Shown piece after piece: positions 41,962 through 51,579 of a stretch of DNA of 64,000 nt (the first letter of the stretch is position 1; the number at the start of each line of letters is the position of its first letter). A model generated the notes under the pieces. That model was not told where the DNA came from, did no database searches, and saw only the letters and a program-made list of their open reading frames with translations. This stretch comes from UKL13-2 sp031370625. Lineage in GTDB: Bacteria > Pseudomonadota > Gammaproteobacteria > Burkholderiales > Usitatibacteraceae. Both the position numbers and the translations under genes were made by a program. The DNA is taken from the NCBI GenBank assembly GCA_031370625.1, contig JANMQR010000038.1, forward strand, positions 1 to 64,000, written 5' to 3'.

Positions 41962-43289
41962 AGTCGGCAGGTTTTGGACCAGCAGGCGTTGACCTAGAAG
42001 CAATTGGGCGCTCCTTAGGTTCGCTGCAAGGCGGCGCGCAAATGGCGGCGCTCGTGGCTGCGGGCGTGCTGGCGTGGCTGGTGGCACGGGCATTGCGCGC
42101 GCGATTGCCAGAACACCTCGACGCTGGCATTAGAAAAATTGGCGCGGGCGGGGCCAACCGTATCGCCTTTCCGGTTTTATTTCTGATCCTCGCATGGCTG
42201 GCGAGACTGGGATTGAGCAAGCTTCATCCCGTTCCCCTTCTCAATATCGCGGTTCCACTGATTGCTTCATTCGCGGCGATTCGCCTAGCGGTTTATTTGT
42301 TGCGTCACTTGATTCCACCGAGCGCGTTTTTGAAATCGTTTGAGCGCGTGATTGCGTTTGTGGCGTGGGGGTTGGTGGCACTTTATCTAACAGGAGCGCT
42401 ATCTGAAATCCTTGCTGCACTCGAAGCAATTACTTTCCACATCGGCAAAGACAAAAAAAATGATGTGTCGCTTCGTCAGGTAATTGAAGCTCTTGCCTAC
42501 GCCGTGGTCACGGTGTTTGTTGCGCTCGGCCTATCCGGCTTGGCTGAGAAACGTATTATGGGCGCGACGACAATCGACATGAGTTCGAGAGTGGTTGTTA
42601 GTAAGATTCTGCGGGCAATGGCGCTCGTGATTGGACTCCTAATCGCCATGCAGTCGGTGGGAATTGATCTCACGCTGCTCTCGGTATTTGGCGGCGCGTT
42701 GGGTGTGGGCCTCGGTTTTGGCTTGCAGAAAATCGCGAGCAATTACGTGTCAGGCTTCATTATCTTGCTGGATCGCTCCGTGCACTTGGGTGATTTGGTG
42801 ACTGTCGATAACCGGCATGGGCTGGTCGAGGCGATCCGCGCGCGTTATACCGTGATCAAGGGCTTTGATGGCACGAGATTCATCATGCCCAACGACACGC
42901 TGATCACCAATGTGGTGGTCAACCATCCCTACGCTGACCCAGTGGTTGCGGTAAAAACCAACATCACGATTTCGCACGACAGTGACATTGACGCGGCCAC
43001 GCAGATTTTGGTGGCTGTCGCGAATGCGCATCCGCGTGTTGCGACCACACCAGCACCGTTGGTGCTGGTGACACGGTTAGGCGAAAACGGTGTTGAGCTT
43101 GAGTACATCGCGTTTATCAGCGAACGGGATCCGGGACACTCAACACTTCGTTCAGAATTGTTGGCGAAGGTTTCACGCGAATTTCATGCTGCAGGTATCC
43201 ATATCGCCGCGCAACAGCGCAGCATTCGACTAACCGACGCCGACGTAAAAGATGTACAAATGAAACAAAGCGCGAATGTTCAGACCTAG
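41958..43289 (+). CDS. Mechanosensitive ion channel, MscS family
   Basis: The 443-residue membrane protein has five or six N-terminal helices and the MscS pore region at about 244-290: GGALGVGLGFGLQKIASNYV followed by SGFIILLDRSVHLGDLV. A cytoplasmic beta and alpha/beta vestibule follows with VDNRHGLVEAIRARYTVI and MPNDTLITNVVVNH. It opens on membrane tension to release solutes during osmotic downshock. It is translationally coupled to the methyltransferase upstream. Confidence 0.92.
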   Translation: MKSAGFGPAGVDLEAIGRSLGSLQGGAQMAALVAAGVLAWLVARALRARLPEHLDAGIRKIGAGGANRIAFPVLFLILAWLARLGLSKLHPVPLLNIAVPLIASFAAIRLAVYLLRHLIPPSAFLKSFERVIAFVAWGLVALYLTGALSEILAALEAITFHIGKDKKNDVSLRQVIEALAYAVVTVFVALGLSGLAEKRIMGATTIDMSSRVVVSKILRAMALVIGLLIAMQSVGIDLTLLSVFGGALGVGLGFGLQKIASNYVSGFIILLDRSVHLGDLVTVDNRHGLVEAIRARYTVIKGFDGTRFIMPNDTLITNVVVNHPYADPVVAVKTNITISHDSDIDAATQILVAVANAHPRVATTPAPLVLVTRLGENGVELEYIAFISERDPGHSTLRSELLAKVSREFHAAGIHIAAQQRSIRLTDADVKDVQMKQSANVQT

Positions 43290-43461
43290 CCAGTCTGGGG
43301 ATTAAAAATAATGCATCAGACATCTACAACTTTTGTGTATTAGCCCCCATCTAATCAAAATAGCGGTATGGTCAAAAAAGTTTCAGCGTAAAATTCATTC
43401 GCGCGCGGCTCCAGATTGTTTTATTCACGACAGTTTCCAGTACAGATTTCGGGAGAATTAG

Positions 43462-44658
43462 TTGGACATTTCTTTTTTGAACGGTTTAATCGATTTGCCG
43501 TGGTGGGGCTACATCGTGGTCGCGCTTGCGGTCACGCACGTGACAATTGCTGCCGTGACCATCTTCCTGCACCGCGCACAAGCGCACCGTGGCCTGGATC
43601 TGCACGCGATCCCGAGTCATTTCTTTCGTTTCTGGTTGTGGCTGACCACCGGCATGGTCACGAAGGAATGGGTCGCGATCCATCGCAAGCACCACGCCAA
43701 ATGCGAAACCGCTGAAGACCCGCACAGCCCGATGCACTATGGCATCAAGAAGGTGCTGACCGAGGGCGCTGAGCTTTATCGCACCGAATCAAAGAATTTG
43801 GAAACACTCGAAAAATATAGTCACGGTGTGCCGAATGACTGGATCGAGCGTAACGTTTACGAGCGTTATTCATGGCAAGGCGCGGGCCTGATGCTAATCA
43901 CGAATCTGGTGCTGTTCGGACCGATTGGTGCCACCATCTGGGCTGCACAAATGGCGTGGATTCCGATCCACGCTGCGGGCGTGATAAACGGTATCGGCCA
44001 CTATTGGGGTTATCGTCATTACACGGTCAACGACACCAGCCGCAACATTACGCCACTCGCATTCTGGATCGGTGGCGAAGAGCTGCATAACAACCACCAC
44101 GCATTCCCGACCTCAGCGCGGTTTTCGATGCGCTGGTACGAATTTGATTTGGGCTGGTTGTACATTCGCGCGTTAGAAACAATTGGCTTGGCGAAAGTCA
44201 AAAAAGTCGCACCGAAACCAAAGTTTGATTTGAACAAAGCCGTTTGCGATATTGAAACCGTGCAGTCTGTTATTGCGCATCGGTTTGAGATTACGACAGG
44301 CTACGCCCGTTCACTCAAAGCCACCTGCCGCGAAGAAATCCGTCGCCTGCGCTCTGAGGGAACTGCGTTTAGCGGTATGCGCTCCAGCCGTGGTTATAAC
44401 CGTTTTAAAGAGTGGATGTATGCAGACCGCTCAACCTTGGCCGTTGAACATCAACAACATCTCGACGCCGCACTCGGCAGCAGCAGCGTTCTCGGAAAAG
44501 TCTATGCATTCAAAAAGGAATTGATGGCGACGTGGGAACGCTCCACCGTGTCTAAAGAAGAATTGGTTGCGAATCTGGAAGACTGGTGCAAGCGTGCAGA
44601 GGCTTCCGGCATCTTGGCGTTGCAGCAGTTTTCGAGAAAGCTGCGCGCGTACGCATAA
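43462..44658 (+). CDS. Membrane fatty acid (acyl-CoA) desaturase
   Basis: A TTG start at 43462 is supported by GGGAG upstream. The 398-residue protein has the three histidine boxes of di-iron desaturases: HRAQAH at 37-42, HRKHH at 74-78 and HNNHH at 209-213. Four hydrophobic segments surround them. It probably introduces a delta-9 double bond into acyl chains to keep membranes fluid. The region after about residue 260 is a charged helical extension of about 140 residues typical of some proteobacterial members. Confidence 0.9.
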   Translation: MDISFLNGLIDLPWWGYIVVALAVTHVTIAAVTIFLHRAQAHRGLDLHAIPSHFFRFWLWLTTGMVTKEWVAIHRKHHAKCETAEDPHSPMHYGIKKVLTEGAELYRTESKNLETLEKYSHGVPNDWIERNVYERYSWQGAGLMLITNLVLFGPIGATIWAAQMAWIPIHAAGVINGIGHYWGYRHYTVNDTSRNITPLAFWIGGEELHNNHHAFPTSARFSMRWYEFDLGWLYIRALETIGLAKVKKVAPKPKFDLNKAVCDIETVQSVIAHRFEITTGYARSLKATCREEIRRLRSEGTAFSGMRSSRGYNRFKEWMYADRSTLAVEHQQHLDAALGSSSVLGKVYAFKKELMATWERSTVSKEELVANLEDWCKRAEASGILALQQFSRKLRAYA

Positions 44659-44661
44659 ATT

Positions 44662-44720
44662 AATATCTTGCACTGGTGCGGCGTTTCGAGCATTTTTGCT
44701 CGTAACACCGCGCAGATATT
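44662..44720 (+). repeat. Dispersed intergenic palindrome family, copy E
   Basis: Outer arms AATATC/GATATT, TTGCACTGGTGCGGCG, an inner perfect stem GAGCA-TTTT-TGCTC and a right arm CACCGCGC. It starts 4 bases after the desaturase stop codon. Confidence 0.55.
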
Positions 44721-44759
44721 AAGGCTTGTGTATTTCATTGAATGAAGTTGTTAAAAACA

Positions 44760-44787
44760 AAAAACCCGCTCAAAAGCGGGTTTTTTG
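44760..44787. terminator. Bidirectional Rho-independent terminator
   Basis: AAAAACCCGCT, loop CAAA and AGCGGGTTTTTT serve both the desaturase gene (plus) and rpmB-rpmG (minus). Confidence 0.92.
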
Positions 44788-44817
44788 TTATGTGAAACTG
44801 GCGAAGTAAAAAGCGAT

Positions 44818-44973
44818 TTACTTCAGCTTGGTCTCTTTATACATCACATGCTTGCGAGCTTTAGGATCAAATTTCATGATCTCCATTTTCTCGGGCATGG
44901 TGCGTTTGTTTTTGCTGGTGGTGTAGAAATGACCGGTGCCAGCACTTGATTCGAGTTTGATTTTATCGCGCAT
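44818..44973 (-). CDS. rpmG: 50S ribosomal protein L33
   Basis: Reading the minus strand from the ATG at 44973 gives a 51-residue basic protein beginning MRDKIKLESSAGTGHFYTTS, with KNKR and KFDPKARKHV, and ending KETKLK before TAA. It lacks the zinc-binding CxxC pairs, so it is the zinc-free L33 form. It follows rpmB by 23 bases in the standard rpmB-rpmG order. Confidence 0.96.
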   Translation of the reverse strand: MRDKIKLESSAGTGHFYTTSKNKRTMPEKMEIMKFDPKARKHVMYKETKLK

Positions 44974-44996
44974 GATTTTTCCTTTGGCGGGTTGGC

Positions 44997-45233
44997 TTAA
45001 ACTGCGACGCCCTGGGCACGCAAATCGGCTAGGACAACATCAATGCCCTTTTTGTCGATGGTACGAAGCCCGGCATTGGTCAAGCGCAAACGCACCCAAC
45101 GGTTTTCAGATTCAACCCAGAAACGGCGGTTTTGCAAATTCGGCAAGAAGCGACGTTTGGTTCTGTTGTTGGCGTGGGAAACGTTGTTTCCTACCATCGG
45201 GCCTTTGCCCGTTACTTGACATACACGTGCCAT
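44997..45233 (-). CDS. rpmB: 50S ribosomal protein L28
   Basis: The 78-residue protein from the ATG at 45233 begins MARVCQVTGKGPMVGNNVSH and continues ANNRTKRRFLPNL, a full-length L28. Only a single Cys remains of the zinc motif. It is the first gene of the rpmB-rpmG unit, which ends at the terminator at 44760-44787. Confidence 0.97.
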   Translation of the reverse strand: MARVCQVTGKGPMVGNNVSHANNRTKRRFLPNLQNRRFWVESENRWVRLRLTNAGLRTIDKKGIDVVLADLRAQGVAV

Positions 45234-45391
45234 GAAGCACCTCATTAAAACGTTGATAAAGCGCCCTATCGTTGGACAAAGCGCGGACCGAAGAAACCGG
45301 TTCCATTGATTGTTAATTGTCTCGTCGTAAAAACTAAGCAAGCCCAAAATTATACCCAAAACCAAGCACTTAGCGCAAGGCGTTTATCGTT

Positions 45392-46069
45392 TCAATCCAT
45401 CATGCCTTGTTCAGCAAACGAAAGCGATGCGCCGGGCGCGACGATAAAATGATCGAGTACGCGCACGTCGATCAGCGCTAAAGCCTCTGCCAGCGTCCTG
45501 GTCAACGCTCGATCTGCCTGGCTGGGATGGGGCTCACCCGACGGATGATTGTGCGCAAAAATGACCGAGGCGGCATTATGAGCCAGTGCTAACTTTACGA
45601 TTTCACGTGGATAGACGCTAGTTTGGGTTAATGTGCCGCGGAAAATCTCTTCAACCTCAATCACCCGGTTTTGGCTCGTCAGGAACACCGCGACAAATAC
45701 TTCGTGCGGCAATCGCGCCAGCGTGAGCTTTAAATAATCACGAACGGCTTTGGGCGACGCGAGCGCATCGGTCAATTTAATATCCTCAACCAGCGCGCGT
45801 TTGGCCATTTCCAGTACGGCCTGCAATTGAACAAATTTGGCCTGCCCCATGCCATGCACCGCGCATAAATCCTTTTCGCTCGCTGAAAAAAGTCCATTCA
45901 AGCTGCCAAATTGCGCCACCAGATCGCGCGCCAAATCGACCGCGCTTTTCCCCTTTACGCCTACGCGCAAGAAAATCGCGACCAATTCTGCGTCCGAAAG
46001 TGCTGCCGCACCTTGATTCAATAGTCGCTCGCGAGGGCGTTCGTCCTCGGGCCATTGGGTTATCGACAT
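45392..46069 (-). CDS. radC: RadC-family JAB1/MPN metalloprotein
   Basis: The 225-residue protein has N-terminal helix-hairpin-helix-like helices with ERLLNQGAAALSDAELVAI and VHGMGQAKFVQLQA, then the JAMM metal motif VIFAHNHPSGEPHPSQAD and a C-terminal LDHFIV. Once linked to DNA repair, its actual biochemical role is uncertain. It is divergent from coaBC-dut, as in E. coli. Confidence 0.93.
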   Translation of the reverse strand: MSITQWPEDERPRERLLNQGAAALSDAELVAIFLRVGVKGKSAVDLARDLVAQFGSLNGLFSASEKDLCAVHGMGQAKFVQLQAVLEMAKRALVEDIKLTDALASPKAVRDYLKLTLARLPHEVFVAVFLTSQNRVIEVEEIFRGTLTQTSVYPREIVKLALAHNAASVIFAHNHPSGEPHPSQADRALTRTLAEALALIDVRVLDHFIVAPGASLSFAEQGMMD

Positions 46070-46138
46070 GCTGAGATCGCCATATTTATCATGCGTTATT
46101 GAGGGCTACAGCCGTACGGTTACGTTAGAATTCGGGTT

Positions 46139-47455
46139 ATGACCAATCGAGCCGCCTTACCCACTGTCCTGTCCGCGCGGCCGCTGCGCCGAATTGTGCT
46201 CGGCATCAGTGGCGGCATAGCGGCTTATAAATCGGCTGAGCTGACGCGCGCGCTCAAAAAATCGGGCATTGATGTGCAAGTGGTGATGACTCATGCGGCG
46301 ACAAAGTTTATCACCGCAGCCACGCTGCAAGCGCTTTCCGGGAAACCGGTTTTCACTGATTTGTGGGATGAATCCATTCCCAACGGCATGGCGCATATCG
46401 AGCTTTCGCGGGATGCCGATGCGATTCTGATTGCGCCCGCGAGTGCAGATTTCATCGCGAAATTGGCAAACGGGCTTTGCAACGATTTGTTGTCGACACT
46501 CTGCATCGCACGCAATGCAGCGACATGTCCGCTGATGCTGGCCCCTGCGATGAATCGCGAAATGTGGGAAAACCCGGCAACGCAGCGCAACGTGGCGCGC
46601 TTGATTGCCGACGGCTTGATTATTTTGGGCCCCGATTCCGGTGACCAAGCTTGCGGCGAAACGGGAATGGGCAGGATGCTGGAAGCGGAAGAGCTACTAG
46701 CAGAAGTCGAAGCATTTTTTTCTGCGCGAAATGTACCTAAAAATCTTGCTGGTGTGACGGCGCTAGTTACCGCCGGCCCTACTTTCGAAGCAATCGATCC
46801 GGTTCGCGGCATCACCAATTCCAGTTCAGGAAAGATGGGTTACGCGATCGCAGAAGCGTTGCGCCACGCCGGCGCTGTTGTCACGCTGGTCTCGGGCCCG
46901 ACGTCACTGTTCGTGCCGCACGGCATAGAAATAGTGAGCGTTAAGTCAGCTTCGCAGATGTTAGACGCAGTTATAAGTAAAATAGACGAAGTTAAGTTAT
47001 TTTTTGCCGTGGCTGCAGTAGCTGATTACACGCCAATTGCCCCACGTTTACAAAAAATGAAGAAAGCGGGCACACGCGTGATGGTAGAGCTTACGCCAAC
47101 GGTTGATATTTTGGCGACAGTCGCCGCGCTTGCCACTCCACCTTTCTGCGTAGGCTTTGCCGCCGAAAGCGAGAACGTCGTCGAATATGCACGTAAAAAG
47201 CGTGAATGTAAGAGCATTCCTGTGATTGTTGCCAATTTGGCTTCCGAAGCAATCGGTGCAAACGACAATGCGGTTACGCTTATCGATGACGCGGGCGAGT
47301 ATCGATTTCCGAAGGCTCCTAAAGCCCAAATTGCGGCGCAGATCGTCGCACATGTCGCTAATTTGTATCTAAAACAGCCGCAAGCAATGGTGGCCGACGC
47401 AAACGGAAAATCGAACATTCAACCTATCAAAACCCCACGGACTAACAATGCGTAA
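46139..47455 (+). CDS. coaBC: Bifunctional phosphopantothenoylcysteine decarboxylase / phosphopantothenate-cysteine ligase
   Basis: The 438-residue fusion makes 4'-phosphopantetheine for coenzyme A. The CoaC half (about 1-200) has VLGISGGIAAYKSAELTRAL, MTHAATKF and LMLAPAMNREMW; the CoaB half (about 205-415) has ALVTAGPTFEAIDPVRGITN and SSSGKMGYAIAEAL. The N-terminus is about 12 residues longer than in E. coli. The last 8 bases overlap dut. Confidence 0.95.
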   Translation: MTNRAALPTVLSARPLRRIVLGISGGIAAYKSAELTRALKKSGIDVQVVMTHAATKFITAATLQALSGKPVFTDLWDESIPNGMAHIELSRDADAILIAPASADFIAKLANGLCNDLLSTLCIARNAATCPLMLAPAMNREMWENPATQRNVARLIADGLIILGPDSGDQACGETGMGRMLEAEELLAEVEAFFSARNVPKNLAGVTALVTAGPTFEAIDPVRGITNSSSGKMGYAIAEALRHAGAVVTLVSGPTSLFVPHGIEIVSVKSASQMLDAVISKIDEVKLFFAVAAVADYTPIAPRLQKMKKAGTRVMVELTPTVDILATVAALATPPFCVGFAAESENVVEYARKKRECKSIPVIVANLASEAIGANDNAVTLIDDAGEYRFPKAPKAQIAAQIVAHVANLYLKQPQAMVADANGKSNIQPIKTPRTNNA

Positions 47456-47897
47456 GCTGGACGTCAAGATTCTCGACCATCGCCTCCACGACCAACTTCC
47501 CCACTATGCAACACCCGGTTCCGCCGGATTGGATTTACGTGCGTGCATCGCGGCACCGATGACCTTAAAGCCTGGCGAGACCAATTTGGTGCCATCAGGC
47601 ATCGCAATTCATATCGCAGACTCAGGCTACGCCGCGCTGGTGCTGCCGCGTTCGGGATTGGGCCATAAACACGGCATTGTGCTCGGCAATCTGGTCGGCC
47701 TGATTGATTCAGATTACCAAGGCCAGATTTTTGTCTCCGTATGGAACCGCGGTCATAGTGAATTCACGATGCAGCCGATGGAGCGGATCGCGCAGTTGAT
47801 TGTCGTACCCGTCGCGCAAGTGGAATTCAACATTGTTGATGAGTTTTCGGCGTCATCACGCGGTGAAGGTGGATTTGGCAGCACCGGCAAAAAATAG
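47448..47897 (+). CDS. dut: Deoxyuridine 5'-triphosphate nucleotidohydrolase
   Basis: The 149-residue trimeric dUTPase has the five family motifs in order: PGSAGLDLRA, LPRSGLGHKHGIVL, GLIDSDYQGQI, MERIAQLIV and the C-terminal arm RGEGGFGSTGK. It keeps uracil out of DNA. It overlaps coaBC and is co-transcribed. Confidence 0.97.
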   Translation: MRKLDVKILDHRLHDQLPHYATPGSAGLDLRACIAAPMTLKPGETNLVPSGIAIHIADSGYAALVLPRSGLGHKHGIVLGNLVGLIDSDYQGQIFVSVWNRGHSEFTMQPMERIAQLIVVPVAQVEFNIVDEFSASSRGEGGFGSTGKK

Positions 47898-47982
47898 CGC
47901 GTCGGCAAAACCTATTAAGCATGCGTTAAAGCCTGACAACGATTGAATAACCGTATCGCAAAACTTCATTTACGAGCGCCTC

Positions 47983-48459
47983 ATGATCACCACCTTGTTT
48001 CGAGTCACATTTGCTGCACTACTTTTTAGCATCTTCTCGCTTACCCATGCGCAAAAAGCCTCTGAAGAAAAGCCACAAACAGGCCTCCCTAAAATCACGC
48101 TAAACGCAGGCACGCAGACTATTCATGCCGACATCGCCGCGACTGAAAACACACGCCAGACAGGGCTCATGTTTCGCAAACAAATGGGTAAAAACGACGG
48201 TATGTTGTTCGTCTTTCCGCAGCTCGGTTACCATGCGATGTGGATGCGAAATACGCTCATTCCACTCAGCGTGGCCTACCTGGACGATACCGGGAAAATA
48301 TTGAGCATTCATGAGATGGAACCTGAAACAGAAATTTCCCATCAAGCCGCAGGGCCAGCACGATTTGCGCTGGAAATGAATGCGAAGTGGTTTAGCACAC
48401 ACAAAATAAACGTAGGTGATAGGATATTGGGATTGGCAAAAGCACCGAAGCCAAACTAA
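47983..48459 (+). CDS. DUF192 family exported protein
   Basis: The 158-residue product has a signal peptide (cleavage likely after THAQ, near residue 24). It has a single DUF192 domain with TENTRQTGLMFRKQMGKNDG, MLFVFP, MWMRNTLIPLSVAYLD and the closing INVGDRI. Members are small envelope proteins of unknown role. It lies 85 bases after dut on the same strand. Confidence 0.87.
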   Translation: MITTLFRVTFAALLFSIFSLTHAQKASEEKPQTGLPKITLNAGTQTIHADIAATENTRQTGLMFRKQMGKNDGMLFVFPQLGYHAMWMRNTLIPLSVAYLDDTGKILSIHEMEPETEISHQAAGPARFALEMNAKWFSTHKINVGDRILGLAKAPKPN

Positions 48460-48576
48460 ATATGTGCAAACTCGATTGACGGAAAAGGAAAGCGTTTCAG
48501 TCCAAAATTTTCGATTACAACAACCCCCATTCGTCTTCTCGTGTGGGCTTATCACAGCAATAATTCAGGGACAACA

Positions 48577-50694
48577 ATGAAAAAAAATCCGACGAACGCC
48601 GCATTGGCGATTTTATTTTTCGGCGCGGCCATGGTCAGGCCGGCATTGGCGCAGGACGCCACCAGTACTGCAAGCAACGCAAACAAATCTGCGTCCGGCT
48701 CCACGCTTCGCTATGTCGGCAGTGACACCAGAATCGGCATCGGTTTCGACACCGAGCTAGATGGCCGCGCTGAACTTTTTCAGGTGCTGCAAAGTGCTGC
48801 TGATTCCGCCACGCTTGCCGAAGTATGGGCGGCGCGGCGCGCGGGCGGAATTAAATTTTCGCGCAATTGGTTCAGTAGCGAAACGGCCGTTAATAAAACT
48901 TTTTTCGCGGTGGATCAAGGCGAAAACAGTGTGCGCAAACTCACGATGGGCGGCGGGCAGGAATATCAAAATTGGTATTGGACGACCTATCTGAGCAAAG
49001 GTCTCACGGGTGCGCGGCTGACCAACAGCACCACTAGCGCTGCCACCCGCCTGACTACGGGCAGCGACGCGGGTCGCCCGTTCGAGCAGGACGTTACCAC
49101 CACAACCGTGACCAGCGTTTTTCAGCGCCCGTTTGAATGGGGCGTCGGCGCACGGATTGGTCATTTTTACGAACGGCCGTTGCTCAAGCTGACGGCTGGC
49201 CTGGATTACGACACAGGCAAATTCTCAAATCGCCAGACCACCGCGTCGCTCACCGGTGAAAAGTTTTTTGAAGGCAGCGGATTCTCGCTCGCACTTTCGG
49301 TGGAGTCCAATCGGCGCACCGGCCAGTTCGTGACAGATCGCGGTGACACGCGCGGCATGGCGATGTTGCGTTACGAATTCGGCGCACCGCCGTCAAACTT
49401 CCGGCCGAGCAAAATTACCCGCACGGTAGTCACCACGGAACGGGTGCCCGATCCTGATTGGAAAGCACCGGAAGTTAAACCCGAACCGCCGCAATCAGCG
49501 ACAGCCGACACATCATCCTTGGCATCGAGCAATGTACCCTCAGCAAAAGACTACCAAGAAACTTTCTTTGATCTGGGCGGCACCAAACTCAAACCCAAGG
49601 CCATCCAGGAACTGGATCAACTCATGTCGCGCATCGAGGCGGCGAAGCCTTATGCTGCAATCAAGGTCGACATTACCGGACACACTTGCCCGACCGGATC
49701 TGACCGTAACAATTACCCGCTCTCGCAAAAACGTGCCGACGCAGTAAAAGGATATCTGGTTGGCAAAGGCCTCGATGCAAGCACCATCACCACGGTTGGC
49801 AAGGCAGGCAAGGGCGATTCAAAATATCCGGAAGGCAAAGGTTTGGGCTTCTATCATCGCCGTGCGGATACCGACGTGGTAATCTTGAAAGACGTGACGA
49901 ATCTCCCCACCAGCACGGCAGCAGCCGTTGCACCCGCAACACCAGCGGTGATTGCCACGGCACCAATGATTGATCGCAAAGTCTCGCGTGAAGTGATTGA
50001 AGACGCGCCGAATCCATGGAAAGAGCGCGCGCTGCGCAATTCCGTTCCGCACAAAACGAGCGTGGACGTGTATCGATTTACACAAACATCGGCAACCGAT
50101 ACCTTGGGTGCCAGACGGTTCTTGAATCGTGGCCCAGCTGCGGTGAATGACAGCGTATCAGCCGCATGCGGCGCGACAACGGTGATCAATGCGCTCGCCA
50201 ACGATACCGATGCTGACGGTGATGCACTTTCAATCACCGCTGTCTCCGCACCGGGTAAAGGCAGCGCTGTCATTTCTGGCAACAAAATTAACTACACGCC
50301 AACCGCTGCCAGCTGTGGCGCGGGCACCGACAGCTTTACCTACACCATCAGCGATGGCAAGGGCGGCGCCTCAACAGCAACAGTCAATGTTGCCTTGCAA
50401 CCACCTGCTGCCAACGAAGCACCGATTGCGGTTGATGATACTTTCACGGTCGGCTGCGGTGCATCCGTTAAGCTCGATGTGCTCGCCAATGACCGCGATC
50501 CGAACGGAGATGCACTGCGCATCGTCTCCGTCACCGGGCCACAGCAAGGCTCGCGCATATCTATTGCAGCCGACGGTAAAAGCCTGGACCTGACACCAGC
50601 GATCTTGTGCTTTAACACCGACGCATTCACTTACACGATCAGTGACGGTCGCGGCGGCACGGCAACAGCGAAGGTGACGTTGATCGATCCGTAA
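48577..50694 (+). CDS. OmpA-family outer membrane protein with C-terminal Ig-like tandem domains
   Basis: From the ATG at 48577 (AGGGA upstream) the protein has 705 residues. A signal peptide (1-24, ending ALAQ) and an aromatic beta-rich region (about 45-290, probably a barrel, with YEFGA at its end) come first, then a Pro-rich linker. The OmpA peptidoglycan-binding domain lies at about 325-438: FFDLGGTKLKPKAIQ, VDITGHTCPTGSDRNN, LSQKRADAVKGYL. Two tandem cadherin/Ig-like domains follow (about 517-605 and 606-705), each with LANDxDxxGDAL and DxFTYTISDGxGGxAT. An OmpA domain followed by surface-type repeats is uncommon, since it is normally the last domain. Confidence 0.85.
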   Translation: MKKNPTNAALAILFFGAAMVRPALAQDATSTASNANKSASGSTLRYVGSDTRIGIGFDTELDGRAELFQVLQSAADSATLAEVWAARRAGGIKFSRNWFSSETAVNKTFFAVDQGENSVRKLTMGGGQEYQNWYWTTYLSKGLTGARLTNSTTSAATRLTTGSDAGRPFEQDVTTTTVTSVFQRPFEWGVGARIGHFYERPLLKLTAGLDYDTGKFSNRQTTASLTGEKFFEGSGFSLALSVESNRRTGQFVTDRGDTRGMAMLRYEFGAPPSNFRPSKITRTVVTTERVPDPDWKAPEVKPEPPQSATADTSSLASSNVPSAKDYQETFFDLGGTKLKPKAIQELDQLMSRIEAAKPYAAIKVDITGHTCPTGSDRNNYPLSQKRADAVKGYLVGKGLDASTITTVGKAGKGDSKYPEGKGLGFYHRRADTDVVILKDVTNLPTSTAAAVAPATPAVIATAPMIDRKVSREVIEDAPNPWKERALRNSVPHKTSVDVYRFTQTSATDTLGARRFLNRGPAAVNDSVSAACGATTVINALANDTDADGDALSITAVSAPGKGSAVISGNKINYTPTAASCGAGTDSFTYTISDGKGGASTATVNVALQPPAANEAPIAVDDTFTVGCGASVKLDVLANDRDPNGDALRIVSVTGPQQGSRISIAADGKSLDLTPAILCFNTDAFTYTISDGRGGTATAKVTLIDP

Positions 50695-50724
50695 ACTGTT
50701 TGACCAATTCACGCCAAAAAAAAT

Positions 50725-50757
50725 GCCGCCTCGTAGAAATACGGGCGGCTTTTTTTA
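50725..50757 (+). terminator. Rho-independent terminator after the OmpA/Ig gene
   Basis: GCCGCC, a loop partly closed by CGT/ACG, and GGCGGC are followed by seven T residues. Confidence 0.88.
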
Positions 50758-50796
50758 TTGTTGATGTCGCTATTGATGTCGCTGTTGCGCGTATCG

Positions 50797-51180
50797 TTAA
50801 GCCGGTTTTGAAACAAGTTTGACGAAACCGATCACCGCTAAGATCGGCACCGCCAGCACAATCGCCATCGGCAAAAATGCCAGCAACAACGCGAACAGTA
50901 CCGCGAAAATAGTTGCTATTACCGCCACCGCCAGCGCGCCCACCACCATCACGCCCGTACCCGCCAGCACAAACGCAACAATGACGGCGGTCACGACCAG
51001 AATCGGAATCGCGATCACCCAACCGAGCACTGAGTCCGAATAATCATCATCGAACATGATCAGCGTTCCCGGTTCCACCACGCCCGCAAACCAGCTTGAA
51101 AGTGCAATTGCGCCGATGGCAATTGCGAGCAGTATGACGAATGCAAAAACGACTTTCCGACTTGATGATGTTGATGCCAT
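50797..51180 (-). CDS. Small multi-helix membrane protein of unknown function
   Basis: The 127-residue protein from the ATG at 51180 (GGGAG upstream) has an N-terminal basic segment and four hydrophobic segments. The first is KVVFAFVILLAIAIGAIAL near 9-28; the others span about 50-120 and are rich in Ala, Val and Ile. A short acidic loop, MFDDDYSD, separates the first two. I recognise no family. It faces the OmpA/Ig gene tail to tail. Confidence 0.65.
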   Translation of the reverse strand: MASTSSSRKVVFAFVILLAIAIGAIALSSWFAGVVEPGTLIMFDDDYSDSVLGWVIAIPILVVTAVIVAFVLAGTGVMVVGALAVAVIATIFAVLFALLLAFLPMAIVLAVPILAVIGFVKLVSKPA

Positions 51181-51292
51181 CGTAAGCTCCCGTGTTGGTT
51201 GAAATGTGTTGATGACGGAAGTCTGAACGGGTATCGCCACTGCGAGAAGTAGTAATCGACGAAATGCAGATTTGCTAGTACAAAATGAAACT

Positions 51293-51345
51293 CTAGCACT
51301 GGCGGGCGTTTTCAAGCATAAATGCTCCAAAAAGCCCGCCAGATA
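51293..51345 (+). repeat. Dispersed intergenic palindrome family, copy F
   Basis: CTAGCACTGGCGGGC, TTTTCAAGCATAAATGCT, then GCCCGCCAG: a clean copy with perfectly complementary GGCGGGC/GCCCGCC arms. It lies in the 399-base gap 51181-51579, which otherwise shows only a GGGAAAGCTGACCCTAAATT-type repeat fragment near 51488 and no gene. Confidence 0.7.
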
Positions 51346-51579
51346 TACGATCTTTAAAGCTGAGAATTCAACACACAACGGATAGCGGGTAAATCAAAAG
51401 TCCGGCAAGGATAAATGCGTCCCGCGGGATTCGCTTCGGTCATACTTCGCAGAATGTCTTTCGCGGAGTGATCACTTATTCGGAAAATGGGAAAGCTGAC
51501 CCTAAATTCCCATGCTAAATTCCCGAAGTCCCGTGGTTGATGAGATCAACGAATATTGTCTTGGTCAAAGTTAAATGAA

